The notes under the pieces: generated by a model
Databases searched by the model: none
Told to the model about the DNA's origin: nothing
The model's input: the letters and a program-made list of their open reading frames with translations, nothing else
Program-made: the position numbers and the translations under genes
Assembly (NCBI GenBank): GCA_942486035.1
Contig: CALNXK010000099.1
Location: 642,001 to 706,000, forward strand
Reading direction: 5' to 3'
Length of the DNA stretch: 64,000 nt
Source of the DNA: Porites lobata
Lineage: Eukaryota; Cnidaria; Anthozoa; Scleractinia; Poritidae
Shown here: piece by piece, positions 32,444 to 43,812 of the stretch
How the letters are laid out: every line of letters starts with the position of its first letter
Numbering within the stretch: the first letter of the stretch is position 1

Positions 32444-34477
32444 AATTGAACCCAACGCTAATCTTGATCGAAATGTTAATTTGAAACGAGAAAGATAATG
32501 TAAAATTTAGCTATTTTCCAGTCCAAGGCCAATCGTTTCGTTTTCGCAAATTATGCGAGGCACCAAAACAAACTACGTCATCCTTGGACTGGTCTGCAGC
32601 TGACCGCGAAGTAAGCCTCGAACCATTTATACCCGCAGTTCGCGCCTTTTGTAAGCCGTACTCTTATAACTGGTTCCTTTCGCGTCTTATGTAAGCCGGG
32701 GCTTTTTTTCTCTGGTATTAACGGCCCTATTGTCACGAATTTACGATGACACAAAACGCGCGAAAAAGATGTTTCTGGCCCTGATTGGTTTACTTCCTAC
32801 CAATCACATTATCGCTTATATTACGATGGCACTGACCGAAGTTTTTGAAAATACCTTAAACAACGTAAATAATTTGAAATTTTATTGTCAGAACTGAGTC
32901 GAGTCTACTGAAGAAATGGCAACCTTCGGCGATTATCCGGGAGATTCCATACTCTCATAACAGGCCAGAGCCCCGATTTTAAGTACTAGGCGACTTTGAA
33001 AGACGCGTGCTTCACATATTTGTGGCGGATTAGAATGCCGGCTTGGTTAGAGGCCCTTTGTTTAAAACATGGCGGGATACTCGCAGCTTAAGGCAAGCAT
33101 GTGCCTTGTAGCTGTCAACGTAATGCTTTTTAATTACATTCTGTCATAATTAACAAAACCCGATCCATGTTTGATTGAAAGTAATTGTACAAATCTGGTA
33201 CCAGACAAACCGCTTTTAAAAAACAAAACAACAAAACTAGTTTATGGTTATTTCTCATTAATTTCACTTATCAAAACAAATATTTACTTTTATCAGTTTT
33301 CCCGTTTCTTTCAAAACGTTCTTCATTTCCGTGCGTTTCACTGTAGTCAATGAAAGACACGTTTTATCGGTCGTCTTTTACGCGGGAACATCAAAATTTC
33401 CATCTTTCAAAACGCGATGAACCAAAGCTTGCAGGGTACCAAAGCGCCAAAGACGCACGATGCAGTCCCGGTGTTTTGTGAGCACCCGTTAAGAATATTG
33501 AACGCCAAAACTATCAAGTTTTGGTACAGCGAGAGGCAGCTAGTTTCTGTATCCAAAGGTTAGTGCATGGACAGGCTATCGAAAGAAAATAAAAGGGATG
33601 CTTGCCCAATGGATAGTAGGCCTAACTACGCAAATAAATGTCTCATTGCATCCTTGTCTGCGAGGTTAGTACTAAATTTACACTATAGAATACATTACAC
33701 AACTCAATCCGCAACACTTTGCAAGTAGAATTGGCGATCAGTGTGGGCAATTTATATTTCTAAGGGACGTCCGTCCGTCCCACAAAGGCTTAACGCGGGG
33801 GGGGGGGGGTTTAGTCAATGACTGACATAAGAGTTTCCTCACAATCAACCCAGTTAGAGTGCGATAATGTGCGCGTGAACTTTGCCTACAACTGGCAATA
33901 AGCTGAATAAACCGGAAGCTGAACACCATGAATAAGTTACTCATGTAAATTATATCGCTCAGGTTTTTTTTTCTTTTTTTTCAAGTAGCGGAGGGGTTTT
34001 TCGCGCATTCTGTTGCGCAGTTTGGCAGTGATATACCGAGCATCAGACAGGTAACGCGCCGAAGCCACCATTTTACTCTTCTTCTACCAAACAGTTTTCC
34101 TGCAATGGTGTTAGTACTGGTCCCGTTGCCGAAACCTTGCACGAGCAAGATACGGTAATCGAGAGTCGAGAATCGAGAATCAATATTGTACTCGGGACAA
34201 GAAAAGGTCGCCGTCCAAGGAACAACTGATGCAATGCAAGAGCTTCAAGCTGCTGAGAATCACCAATTCTGGATTACAAGCAGTGAAAAAACTCATGAGG
34301 AGCGTCCAAATTATAAAGGAACTTTGGAGGCCAGTCAGCCACGGTGATTGTCGCACCACGCAAAAACTAGAATAAATTTGTTAGCCTGGTCTTGTCTTTG
34401 CCACAAATCACGTAAAACTATAAAGAAGGTACCACTATGAACTCTGGAAAATGAAAATTCAATAATACTATGGTTGA
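32444..34477. other. Intergenic, no gene recognised
   Basis: It contains a 27-bp sequence at 32955-32981 that recurs inverted at 37102-37128, and a G-run near 33797. No splice-bounded coding ORF is supported. Confidence 0.4.
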
Positions 34478-36137
34478 CGACTGACAGTTTAAAAGAGAGA
34501 CATCCTTCACCTCAGAATCTTGGGCGCGCCGCCTGTAAGCTCTGAGGGAGAGGGAAGCCCCATAATTTGGCCTATTTAAAAAAAAAATGACACTACAAAA
34601 ATAACCTGCAATTATAATTTCAAAAGGGAGACTACCATCACCTCAGAATCTTGGGCGCGCCGCCTGTAAGCTCTGAGGGAGAGGGTAGCCCCATAATTAA
34701 TTTGGCCTATTTCAAAAATAAATGACACTACAAAAATTACCTACAATAATAATTTGGATAAACGACCGACATTTTAAAAGAGAGACTACCATCACCTCAG
34801 AATCTTGGGCGCGCCGCCTGTAAGCTCTGAGGGAGAGGATAGCCCCATAATTTGGCCTATTTCGAAACAAATGACAGTACAAAGATGACCTACAATAATA
34901 ATTTGGATAATGACCGACATTTCAAAAGAGAGACTACCTTCACCTCAGAATCTTGGGCGCGCCGCCTGTAAGCTCTGAGGGAGAGGGTAGCCCATAATTA
35001 ATTTGGCCTATCTCAAAAATAAATGACACTACAAAAATTACCTACAATAATAATTTGCATAAATGACCGACATTTTAAAAGAGAGACTACCATCACCTCA
35101 GAATCTTGGGCGCGCCGCCTGTAAGCTCTGAGGGAGAGGGTAGCCCCATAATTTGGCCTATTTCAGAAAAAAAATGACACTACAAAAATCACCTACAAAA
35201 ATTATTTGGATTATGACCGACATTTCAAAAGAGAGACTACCTTCACCTCAGAATCTTGGGCGCGCCGCCTGTAAGCTCTGAGGGAGAGGGTAGCCCCATA
35301 ATTAATTTGGCCTATTTCAAAAATAAATGACACTACAAAAATTACCTACAATAATAATTTGGATAAATGACCGACATTTTAAAAGAGCGACTACCATCAC
35401 CTCAGAATCTTGGGCGCGCCGCCTGTTAACTCTGAGGGAGAGGGTAGCCCCATAATTTGGCCTATTTCGAAACAAATGACAGTACAAAGATGACCTACAA
35501 TAATAATTTGGATAATGACCGACATTTCAAAAGAGAGACTACCATCACCTCAGAATCTTGGGCGCGCCGCCTGTAAGCTCTGAGGGAGAGGGTAGCCCCA
35601 TAATTAATTTGGCCTATTTCAAAAATAAATGACACTACAAAAATTACCTACAATAATAATTTGGATAAATGACCGACATTTTAAAAGAGCGACTACCATC
35701 ACCTCAGAATCTTGGGCGCGCCGCCAGTAAGCTCTGAGGGAGAGGGTAGCCCCATAATTTGGCCTATTTCGAAACAAATGACAGTACAAAGATGACCTAC
35801 AATAATAATTTGGATAATGACCGACATTTCAAAGGAGAGACTATCATCACCTCAGAATCTTGGGCGCGCCGCCTGTAAGCTCTGAGGGAGAGGGTAGCCC
35901 CATAATTTGGCCTATTTCAGAAAAAAATGACACTACAAAAATCACCTACAAAAATTATTTGGATTATGACCGACATTTCAAAAGAGAGACTACCTTCACC
36001 TCAGAATCTTGGGCGCGCCGCCTGTAAGCTCTGAGGGAGAGGGTAGCCCTATAATTTGGCCTATTAAGTAAAAAACAAGTAACAATACAAAGGTGACCTG
36101 TAATAATAATTTTTGGATTATGATTGACATTTCAAGG
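34478..36137. repeat. Satellite array of 11 units, about 150 bp, dimeric higher-order structure
   Basis: Every unit carries CACCTCAGAATCTTGGGCGC, followed by GCCGCCTGTAAGCTCTGAGG (diverged in one or two units) and an AT-rich half with GACACTACAAAAAT. Markers start at 34508, 34639, 34793, 34941, 35094, 35244, 35398, 35546, 35700, 35848 and 35997. Steps after the first are 154, 148, 153, 150, 154, 148, 154, 148 and 149. Long and short units alternate with matching sequence variants (AAAAATAAATGACACTAC versus GAAACAAATGACAGTAC). Each unit has one GGCGCGCC octamer. It is non-coding. Confidence 0.95.
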
Positions 36138-36195
36138 AGGCTAAAATGACTGATATAGAAACCATACTGTATCTGTGACGTTGATTATACAGATC

Positions 36196-36464
36196 GCCCA
36201 AGCGAACACGAAGATGTTGAAGTGGAAGCTAGAATATCTGGAGTAATCCAGCGTCTTGGGCTCCTGCCAGCGAATAAGATTTTGGCGGGATTTCGACAGT
36301 GCTTGGCGGGCTTTTTGGAGAGTGATTTGTCACTGGAGGCACATCGACGCTTACATCGTCTTAAGCCAGAGAAAAAAGACTTGAATCCTTCGCCGTTTGA
36401 TAAAAAAGGTCGTCCATTGAATCAGATAATCGGTCTTGCTGTTCCTCAAGGAGATGTGAAGTAG
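36196..36464 (+). CDS. Unrecognised ORF just after the satellite
   Basis: An open frame follows a possible acceptor (GATTATACAG) and reads DRPSEHEDVEVEARISGV, then RLGLLPANKILAGFRQ, ending at TAG 36462-36464. It runs about 90 codons with no family recognised. It overlaps an antisense ORF over its last 100 bp, and at most one is likely to be coding. Nothing outside the frame itself supports expression. Confidence 0.25.
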
Positions 36465-36720
36465 AGCTCGAGCTCTCGCATTCGTTTACACCGGCGGCTA
36501 TAAAATGTGCATTGTTGACGGCTTTTCTCAAACGTTCAAATAGAGAAGATTTAAAAATTTCTTTGGTCAGGGTCTTTTCCACGCAGAGTTCCTTCCAAAC
36601 CGGAGAAAGATGTGCCAGCAGAGAGTGTATTCCTACTTGTGGCTCCACAGTAAAAACTTGATACGCCGACTCGCCGTTTTCGCTTCGAAGGTCACCAATG
36701 TTGACACGGCATACTACTCT
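36361..36720 (-). CDS. Unrecognised ORF, possible terminal exon
   Basis: About 119 open codons on the minus strand. They start after a possible acceptor (TTTCTTTCAAG near 36721) with RVVCRVNIGDLRSENGES and end in an acidic, serine-rich tail (SMDDLFYQTAKDSSLFSLA) at TAA 36361-36363. The composition resembles a real C-terminus, but I recognise no family and found no upstream exon between here and the CNP start. It could be a captured exon fragment. Confidence 0.3.
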   Translation of the reverse strand, partial: RVVCRVNIGDLRSENGESAYQVFTVEPQVGIHSLLAHLSPVWKELCVEKTLTKEIFKSSLFERLRKAVNNAHFIAAGVNECESSSSTSHLLEEQQDRLSDSMDDLFYQTAKDSSLFSLA

Positions 36721-36729
36721 TGAAAGAAA

Positions 36730-37763
36730 TTAAATAAGCCATGGGAGCACTATTTTCTTAAAAGAGAGCACTTGAAAAGCCACTGAAAGCGTATCAAGCC
36801 TATTTGAATACAAATGCGGCGAGAAAACTGTAGTTATCAATTGCGAAGCCAGCCGCGAAGATCGACTTCGACCGTGAAATGAATTTATAATACCCAAATA
36901 GTCTGATCAAATTTCGCGTTTCCTTGAGATGTCTGGTTCGTTTAATCAGAAGTACAAAGTTCCTTGACAGGCAATGTGTCCGGCGCTCTCCAAAGGTGTC
37001 TGGAGGAATGCTTAAAACTAATTACGAAAGTAACGCTTGTCTGTTATTGGAAACCGATCTGCGGTGGTTGCTGTGGAGATTAGGCCTCCTCCTGCGCGCA
37101 CTAAAATCGGGGCTCTGGCCTGTTATGATCTAGAGACTGCGGGAGAAACGGTCCAAAAACTGGAGTCTCCCGGATTATCCAGGAGAGGTGACGGCACTGT
37201 TAGTGGCACAAGCAGTAGCACAAACATTTTTATTAAGGTCAAGGTGCATCTGAAGTGAAGGCAAGTATGCGCACAAGGCAGAACACAGGGCATTTGAAAT
37301 TGTTCCTTGACTTCTAATACGCATGCGTGTGCTTATGTATGTGCGTACTTAAGCTCTGTCACTACAAGGCTCTTGAGCTTGTGCTTACGTGACCCTTGCG
37401 TCGCTCGTTGAGACCAGGATTTTTTCAATAGGACGCTTTAGCCATTGATTTCTCTTGTATTTTTATCCTTCATACCGATAACCTGAGATCAGGCTCTATT
37501 TTCGTTTCGCTTAGAAAATTACATTCCGGTGGGCAAGGCGAAACGAAAATTTCAGCTGTAACCGTTAGAGAGAATGTATGAGAACCGCTCAAATTGGGTC
37601 TGATCTCAGGTTATCATTCCGATTGCTTTTTTATAGTTTTGCTTCCCTCCGTCACGCAACGTAACGCTCGGACTGTGCGTGACAAAGTTAGGCCAACTGA
37701 GGTCTGGGTACGAGGTTGAGTGAGCGCGAGCGGTAAACGGCGAAAAAGTTGGCATCGTTAATA
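36730..37763. other. CNP upstream region
   Basis: No gene seen. It includes the inverted 27-bp copy at 37102-37128 and two GATCAGAC/CTGATCTCAGGTTATC stretches (near 37480 and 37600) in inverted arrangement. The last part before 37764 is presumably the CNP promoter and 5' UTR; no TATA box stands out. Confidence 0.4.
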
Positions 37764-37868
37764 ATGAATGCTCGGCGCTTTGCAGTTTATCTGGGAGTGA
37801 GCCTTGCTGTTTGTTTTGCATCTATAGCACTCTATGTGCTTGCAACAGAACGGTTCCGCCGAAAGAAG
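37764..37868 (+). CDS. CNP: CNP exon 1: predicted transmembrane anchor
   Basis: It has 35 codons from ATG to a GAAAGAAG|GTAC donor. The sequence begins MNARRFAV, then has about 20 hydrophobic residues (YLGVSLAVCFASIALYVLA) and a basic cluster. Phase 0 matches exon 2, whose acceptor is TTTTTTCAG. A second in-frame Met is not available until residue 61, which supports this start. Confidence 0.8.
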
Positions 37869-40800
37869 GTACTTGGCTATGACTTGTAGTAGATAGAAAT
37901 TACATGGTGCCCATTTGTTCATAATGAACAAGATGAGGTCAAAGTGAAACTGATCTTTAGCTTTTAATAGATATCACTTGAAGAAATGAGTGATTCTTAC
38001 CGGTGTACCGCTAAGTCTGCATAGTTACAGTAAACTTACTTACAAAATGATTTTTTACCAAATATGTAGCCATTGAATGATTCTTTCTAGTACTGAACTG
38101 TGTAAAACAAATTGCCTGTTACCCAGCTGTACCGCTCCAGTTTATTTCATACTTCACTTCCGGGTTTACTTGTAATCGATAGCATTGAGTTTCATGTAGG
38201 CTTTACAGATTGTTGCCACTGTCACTGCTATTAAAAAGAATTTATCGTAAACTAGAAATACTTCAATCGCAGGACCTCTCGCAGTACTTGAAAGAGAAAT
38301 TATGACAAGAAGTAGGTTCAGAAAGGGAAAGAAGGTATTACAGGGAAAAGAACATAAGAAACAAAACAAAGCTACAATAATTTAAAGAAAAGAAAAGAAA
38401 AGGAAAGATTATTAAAGGAAGAAACCAAAAAAAAAAAAAAGAAAAATAAGCCGTTTCCAGGATCGAACTTAGGACAACCTGTTTGCCAGGCCAATTCGAA
38501 ACCACTATGCAACGTGGGAATGCATGACTAAAGTGTTGATGGTATTTCATTTAAAGCCTTACTTCCGCCAGCACACACCATTTAAAGCCGATTGAGCCGT
38601 ACTAAAGGCGGGAACTGGGATATGCTCCCTTTTATTTTGAACTTACATGTAGGGGTGTGTTGTTAAACACTGGGTATGGTTTTTTGAGTCTTACAGCACT
38701 GTTCTTAGAGGAATTAGGCGATTTAGCAAAGTTGACAGTAACGTTAGCATGTACATGTAAAATCTGACTTGACCAATACAGTATGTTGCCCAGTATCCGG
38801 ACACTTCAGTTTAAGATTGCAATAACTTTCCTTTGTTACTCATAAGAGCTCTGAAATTTGGCCCAGAGAAAATCTATCTAGTCCTTAATATGACGAAAGA
38901 CAGTTTAACTTTTTTGCCTTTGTTTCCATCGCGAAATTAATATTTTTGCACAGCTCCTATGTTGCCCAGTATCCGGACAGCTGGCCCAGTATCCGGACAC
39001 AACAATAACAACGTAACTATACATAAATTTCGACAGGCAAGCGACTTAAAAGCTTCTTTTGCACTTGCAAAGTAGTCTGGCAATCGATTCCAGAAATATA
39101 ACCTAGCATCGTGAAATAAAACATAGCAAAAAACTGGGGTATGTGGGGAACGCGAGCGGCTGTTTTAAAAATGGTATATTATTCTTACTTACTTGTCTAG
39201 GAACGTTTTCTCTGATTTAAGGAAGGCATCCGTGGAGATGCCGAAGCCGCAGTTTGCAAGCTCAATTAGCCAATCTGCAAACGACTTTCTTCCTTCATTT
39301 TTTATTTTTAAAAAAGCTTGGGGAAGGGACCTCAACCTGACGGTCAAAGGTCACTCTCCTATTTAGTCTGACCTGCAGTGTTGATTTCTCCATGCTCAGT
39401 CCCTACAATAAGCCTGCTTTTCTAGCACTAATTCCTCCTTCTTTCACATCTCTCAATCCTTTTGTGACATTTTTCAGACCGTTGCAACCCCATTCTAGCA
39501 GTCACAACAGGGGAAAGTATGAGAATTCCAGGTTCAACTCACATGCTTTCAGTTATATATAGAAAATGCAGTCACGCGAAACAAGCCGTGCACACGAAAT
39601 CAAGTCCCCTCTGAATGAGTGAAGAAAATTTCCATACGGAGTTGAGTAGAATTACATTTTACGACTATATCATATATCCTAAGCTTTAATTATAGTTACT
39701 GATATGAAATAAATCTTATCCGGATAATGTACACAGCTAATTCATCGATTCTGTACAGCAAAGAAAAAACTGTCCGGATACTGGGCACATGACATCAAAA
39801 CTTAGTGAATGTTTCTAGCCTCCGTTATTGCAAACAAATCGAATTTCAAGAAGAATTAATAAACTTTCTGAAAACCTGACTTCCTTAAGTATCTTCACCT
39901 TAAAGATAAAACAGTTTCTTTGAAAATATCACATATTACCCTCCCTTTTCTGAGCAGCACTAATTTTACTGCGCTGTAAACAGCGTAAATATTAGCCATG
40001 AAAAGTTTACTCACCTGAACAGAACGGCGTCTTCCTCGACTATTTCGCAAGCTTTCAAATCGCCAAAACTTTGATCTTAAAGCTGAAATGTTCAGCTTTC
40101 ATTCGAAATACTTCCTTTACCGAGAACTGAAAAGGGTGCCTGAAGAATTGAGTTTTTGTTTCAAGTGTCCGGATACTGGTACCGTCCGGATACTGGGCAA
40201 CATACTGTAGCAGAGTGGCAGCAAAGTTATTATTTAATTACTGAAGTTGTGCTCAGCCCTTTGTGTGTGCCTTCATGTTGTAATTTGCTGTTGCATTGTT
40301 TTTCTATCAAACCAGCCTAATAAGAACCCCAGAGGACTGCTATGTTTGTACATGTGTTTGTACACGTTAACTATCCTTAACCTGCTGTACAACTTATTAT
40401 TAAAGACACTAAAAATTTGTCAAAAACTGATTTTTTCAGAGTAAAGACAACAAGGAAAGTTTGGTTGCACTGAACTTCCCATTTTTGACAGATGCTCACT
40501 GCATTGAATTTGTGATGAACTCCAAAGTTATGTTTATAATGCGAGGATTACCTGGTAGTGGAAAATCAGTAGTTGCCCATCAGATTAAACAAGTGTATGG
40601 TGATAAGGCTGTGATATGTTCAGCCGATGATTTCAGAGTGACTGATCAAGGAGATTATGTTTGGAAAGCTGAGGAATATGAGATGACACACATGATATGC
40701 CAAGAGAAAGCAAACCAGGCCTGTCGAAATGCAACACCAGTTGTTATTATTGGTAAGAAATAATACTCAAGTTGAAATGATAATAAATTATTATATTTGT

Positions 40801-43670
40801 AAATCTTGTTGTGTTGTTAATAACTGCACTTCCAATCGTCCATTATCCTGTGATTTTCTTATTTACTCACCAAAATGAGGTTTACCATTGTATTACGTTT
40901 ACCTTTTCTTATAGTGTTTAAATTGTATAAATACATGAGCTATATACACCGATATTATGTCCAGTCCTGGAGCTTTTACCAATTGTATGGAAAACCTGGA
41001 AATTCCGTGCAGAATTCAAAGGGAATGGTGCTTCCCGGTGGGAATTTTGAAAGAGGCTGGTGCACTCATTAGAATTCCTAATTTGACCAGGCTGGGCATT
41101 TATTTGATCTTGCCAAAATTGTTTATTAATTTTTTTAAATGTTCTCCAACAGATAACACCAACATCAAGAAATTTTTGCTGTTCCAATATGTTTCCATTG
41201 CACATGATACTGGCTACTGTGTGGTTATAGTTGAACCTAAGACGAGTTGGAAACTTAGCATATCTGAGTTGACCCAACGGAATCATCACAATGTTACAGA
41301 GGAGAGACTGAGAGAGCTTTTATCTGAGTTTGATAAAGTATTTGCTCTATATTATGGGTGGTTTCTTTCAGGGGATAGTTCCCAGACTCTGAAAGACAGG
41401 ATGTTAAAAGTCTTGAGAGACTGTTGTGAAAATATCCCATCATTTCAAGATAGCTTTGTAAGAGACAGTTCCCAGGAACAAGATGAACCTGCAAGTAAAT
41501 AAATAATATAGTTCCTGTGGTTATTGTTATCATTATGTAGGATCAATTATAGAGCATAATGGGATAGAGGGGTAATCTTAGGGCACTGGCCAGGATGTGT
41601 GAATTTTCTTTAAGTTATTTTTAGAGGTTGTAATTGAATGGAAGTCTAATTCCTGAGACATCCAGACATTTTTATTGATTGTTTGAAACATCGTCAAGTC
41701 CATGGATGGGTGACTGCCTCAAAGCAAACAATGCAGAATAATTGTAATGGCGACTGTTGTATTCTCTCTTGACAACACTGAACAAAAGTTTGCGGACCTT
41801 GCCAGAAATCATCCTCTGCTTAATTACAAGGGTTTATTTGGTCTAAAAGTAAATTCACATATCTCAAGGGCTAGAGTGGGCATTTTCCTCTCAGTCTTAT
41901 TATTCTCTGTAGGTAGGAAGATTGAAATCTTGTTAGATTCAAATTTTATTTCATGCCTGAGTGCTAAGTGAGACATTGAGAGACAGTTAAGTTTATTCTA
42001 TGAATGTCAGAAAGGGCGTGGCCTATTCCAAGATAAAAATGCTGATACACAGAAAATTTGCTATTAACAAGTTTAATTTTGATAGTCTCTGTATATGATA
42101 GCATTTTTTAATGTAGTTTGAAATTTTTCTAGAGGAAATTATTCCAAGAGTAAATTCCATTTTCCTTATTCTGTGATTAAATACCAATTGTCAATGCACC
42201 CTTAGAACCTTTAGCCTCTTAAAATAGTGTGTTAGTCTTGGAACATTGTTCTTGGACCAGATGCTGGATGGTAGCTCTATGTTGGCAGCCTTTTAATTGG
42301 AGTAGTGCAGTGGCTTGGGGTGTCTTAAGTTTGGCTGATGTGTAATATTTTTTGTAGGCTGCTCCTCGGAAACAGACTTTCCATCGTTGCCTTGCCTAGA
42401 ACATCCGCGTAGCCATCTCCACATAACTACATTTTTTTACAAGAGAGGACAAACCCAAAGAGCTCGTGAGTATGTCTGTATGGTTGAAGATGCCTTTGGA
42501 TCAGTGGCTACTCTGTCAGTAGTTGCCTGGACAATTACACCAAGAACAGTGACAGCAAGAGTTAAACTTACTTCACAACAACTCAACCTCTGGGGGGGCA
42601 TGCTCAGTTCAATGGATTCCACAGGACAGGGAAGTGGTGACAGCAATACAGTACTCAGTCTTAATGTAAGTGACTATTCAGCAGATTCTAGGGACTAGAA
42701 TCTACCTGAGAGTCGCTGATAAAGAAATGAGAGATACACCCTGTATAACACTCTGCAAAATTCATTCACTTGGAAAAAAAATTAGCCCATTTTTCGCACT
42801 ACAAGTTACAAAGCCACGTTCTTTTCACGTACACGCGAAAATCAAGACATAAGAAATCATAAATGACGCTTCACGCTTCACAAGACAAAAAAAAAACTCC
42901 AGTCACTTTCCAAATGAAATTAAGGAAAAAAAAAGAAAAAGGAAAAAACATAGTACCCTGTGCGAAGGTATGTTTTAAGGTACAGTAAAACAGGCGACAT
43001 AAAACGTGCAACTTGTTTTGCGACTTTACTGCAAAACGAGTTGAATAACGATGTTGCGCGTTTTACCACCCACGAAAAAAAACCTTCCAACCTTATTTGT
43101 TGCAAGACAGGTTCAAACGTGAGTGGTAAAACGTGCGACATGGCTCGTTATTCAACTCATTTTGCAGTAATGTTGCAAAACAAGTTTCACGTTTTTTGTA
43201 ATGCTCAATCTACTGAAGCTTTATAAACCACTTATACTGATGGGAGATCATTTCCCGTTAAAGCGGTTGATCTGCCAGTTGCTAACGCTTTCTGTTTCCC
43301 CGCCAGTAAGTCGGCTTGCAGGATCTTCAACCAACCGGTTTTTTTTTTGTTTTAGGAATCATCGAGTTGTGCACTTCAAACAACAAATTCCTCCTTCATT
43401 CCTGCCTCGTATAAAGATTTGGTTATCAAGCCAACAGTTGGTGATGGAGATACTGCGCATGTCACGCTGTCCTGCAGAAGTGACATTACACCAGTTCACG
43501 GACGCTTTGACTTACGTGACCTCATTACACTTGAATTAACCAATCACAGTTATGAAGAGTACAAAGTGACAGACGGGATTGTGCGCAGTTATGGTGATGG
43601 TCAGTGGGGGGTCTACTTGAATGAACCCATCTACGTTGATGGACTTTTTACTGGGTTTTATGGATCTTGA
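37764..43670 (+). CDS. CNP: CNP-like 2',3'-cyclic-nucleotide 3'-phosphodiesterase with N-terminal membrane anchor
   Basis: Exons are 37764-37868, 40440-40752, 41153-41494, 42358-42665 and 43356-43670: 1,383 nt, 460 aa, all GT-AG with phase agreement. Residues 8-27 are a strongly hydrophobic segment followed by ERFRRKK, a predicted signal anchor that leaves the enzyme attached to a membrane. Residues 36-60 align with the start of vertebrate CNP (NFPFLTD versus its FPFLQD). P-loop GLPGSGKS is at 71-78, DDF at 97-99, DNTNI at 140-144, VEPKTSWKL follows and YYGWFLSGDSS ends the kinase-like domain. The 2H phosphoesterase domain has H275-x-T277 and H391-x-T393, the two catalytic HxT motifs, and ends TGFYGS. 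The family hydrolyses 2',3'-cyclic nucleotides to 2'-phosphates. Vertebrate CNP ends in a prenylated CaaX box; none is present here. Reading through exon 3 instead of splicing would stop at 41502 and give a kinase-only form. Confidence 0.92.
38452..38525 (-). repeat. Degenerate tRNA-like SINE head
   Basis: The minus strand carries GCATAGTGGTTTCGA and a B-box-like AAGTTCGATCCTGG around a short hairpin (CCTGGCAAACAGG). It is tRNA-derived but does not fold into a canonical tRNA. Confidence 0.4.
38779..40207. mobile_element. 1.43-kb TA-flanked element with repeated subterminal motifs
   Basis: CAGTATGTTGCCCAGTATCC at the left is exactly inverted at the right; the TIR is about 25 bp, flanked by TA (38777-38778 and 40208-40209). 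The core GCCCAGTATCCGGACA recurs inside near 38963 and 38985 on plus, and near 39768 and 40164 on minus, facing the opposite way. TA target and TIR type suggest Tc1/mariner affinity. It has no transposase ORF and sits in CNP intron 1. Confidence 0.85.
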
Positions 43671-43744
43671 GAACATTTCATATATCTTTAACGTTCTAGT
43701 GTTAGCCTGCGGCGCCCCGGAGAGCTTGCTCGCAGGCTATTCTA

Positions 43745-43812
43745 GTCTAAGAGCTTTAGCCTTTTGGTTACAAGTCCAGATGCTCTACCACTGAGCTACT
43801 GGAGACTCGTGG
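43745..43812 (-). repeat. tRNA-derived SINE core, copy 1
   Basis: The minus strand reads GTAGCTCAGTGGTAGAGCAT, then CTGGACTTGTAACC: an A box, anticodon arm and TGT anticodon as in tRNA-Thr, but no T arm follows. The flanking sequence (CCACTAAACTA, then TGCTAGGA and GAATGTCGATAT) recurs around copy 2. Confidence 0.7.

Larger units (their letters stand above)
31070..32730. repeat. Region with repeated GCGGCTTA motifs
   Basis: Palindromic AAGCCGCGGCTTAT occurs near 31076 and 32053. Partial forms (GGCTGCAGCTTA, GTAAGCCG, AAGCCGGGGCTT) recur near 31927, 32652 and 32694. Each is often followed by a TATAA or GTATAA stretch. The two outermost copies are in the same orientation, with TTTTCTCTCGTATAA and TTTTCTCTGGTATTAA. 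It is probably a decayed element and has no gene. Confidence 0.4.

Noticed and set aside
34478..36137. CRISPR-like regular array
   Set aside because: Whole units are repeated, with no unique spacers, and the context is eukaryotic.
41747..41971. 74-codon ORF between CNP exons 3 and 4 as an extra exon
   Set aside because: Its possible splice phases do not fit exon 3 (phase 1) or exon 4, whereas direct splicing from 41494 to 42358 keeps the frame and matches the family.
43745..43812. Functional tRNA-Thr gene
   Set aside because: The T arm and acceptor stem are missing and a diverged tandem copy exists, so it is a SINE.
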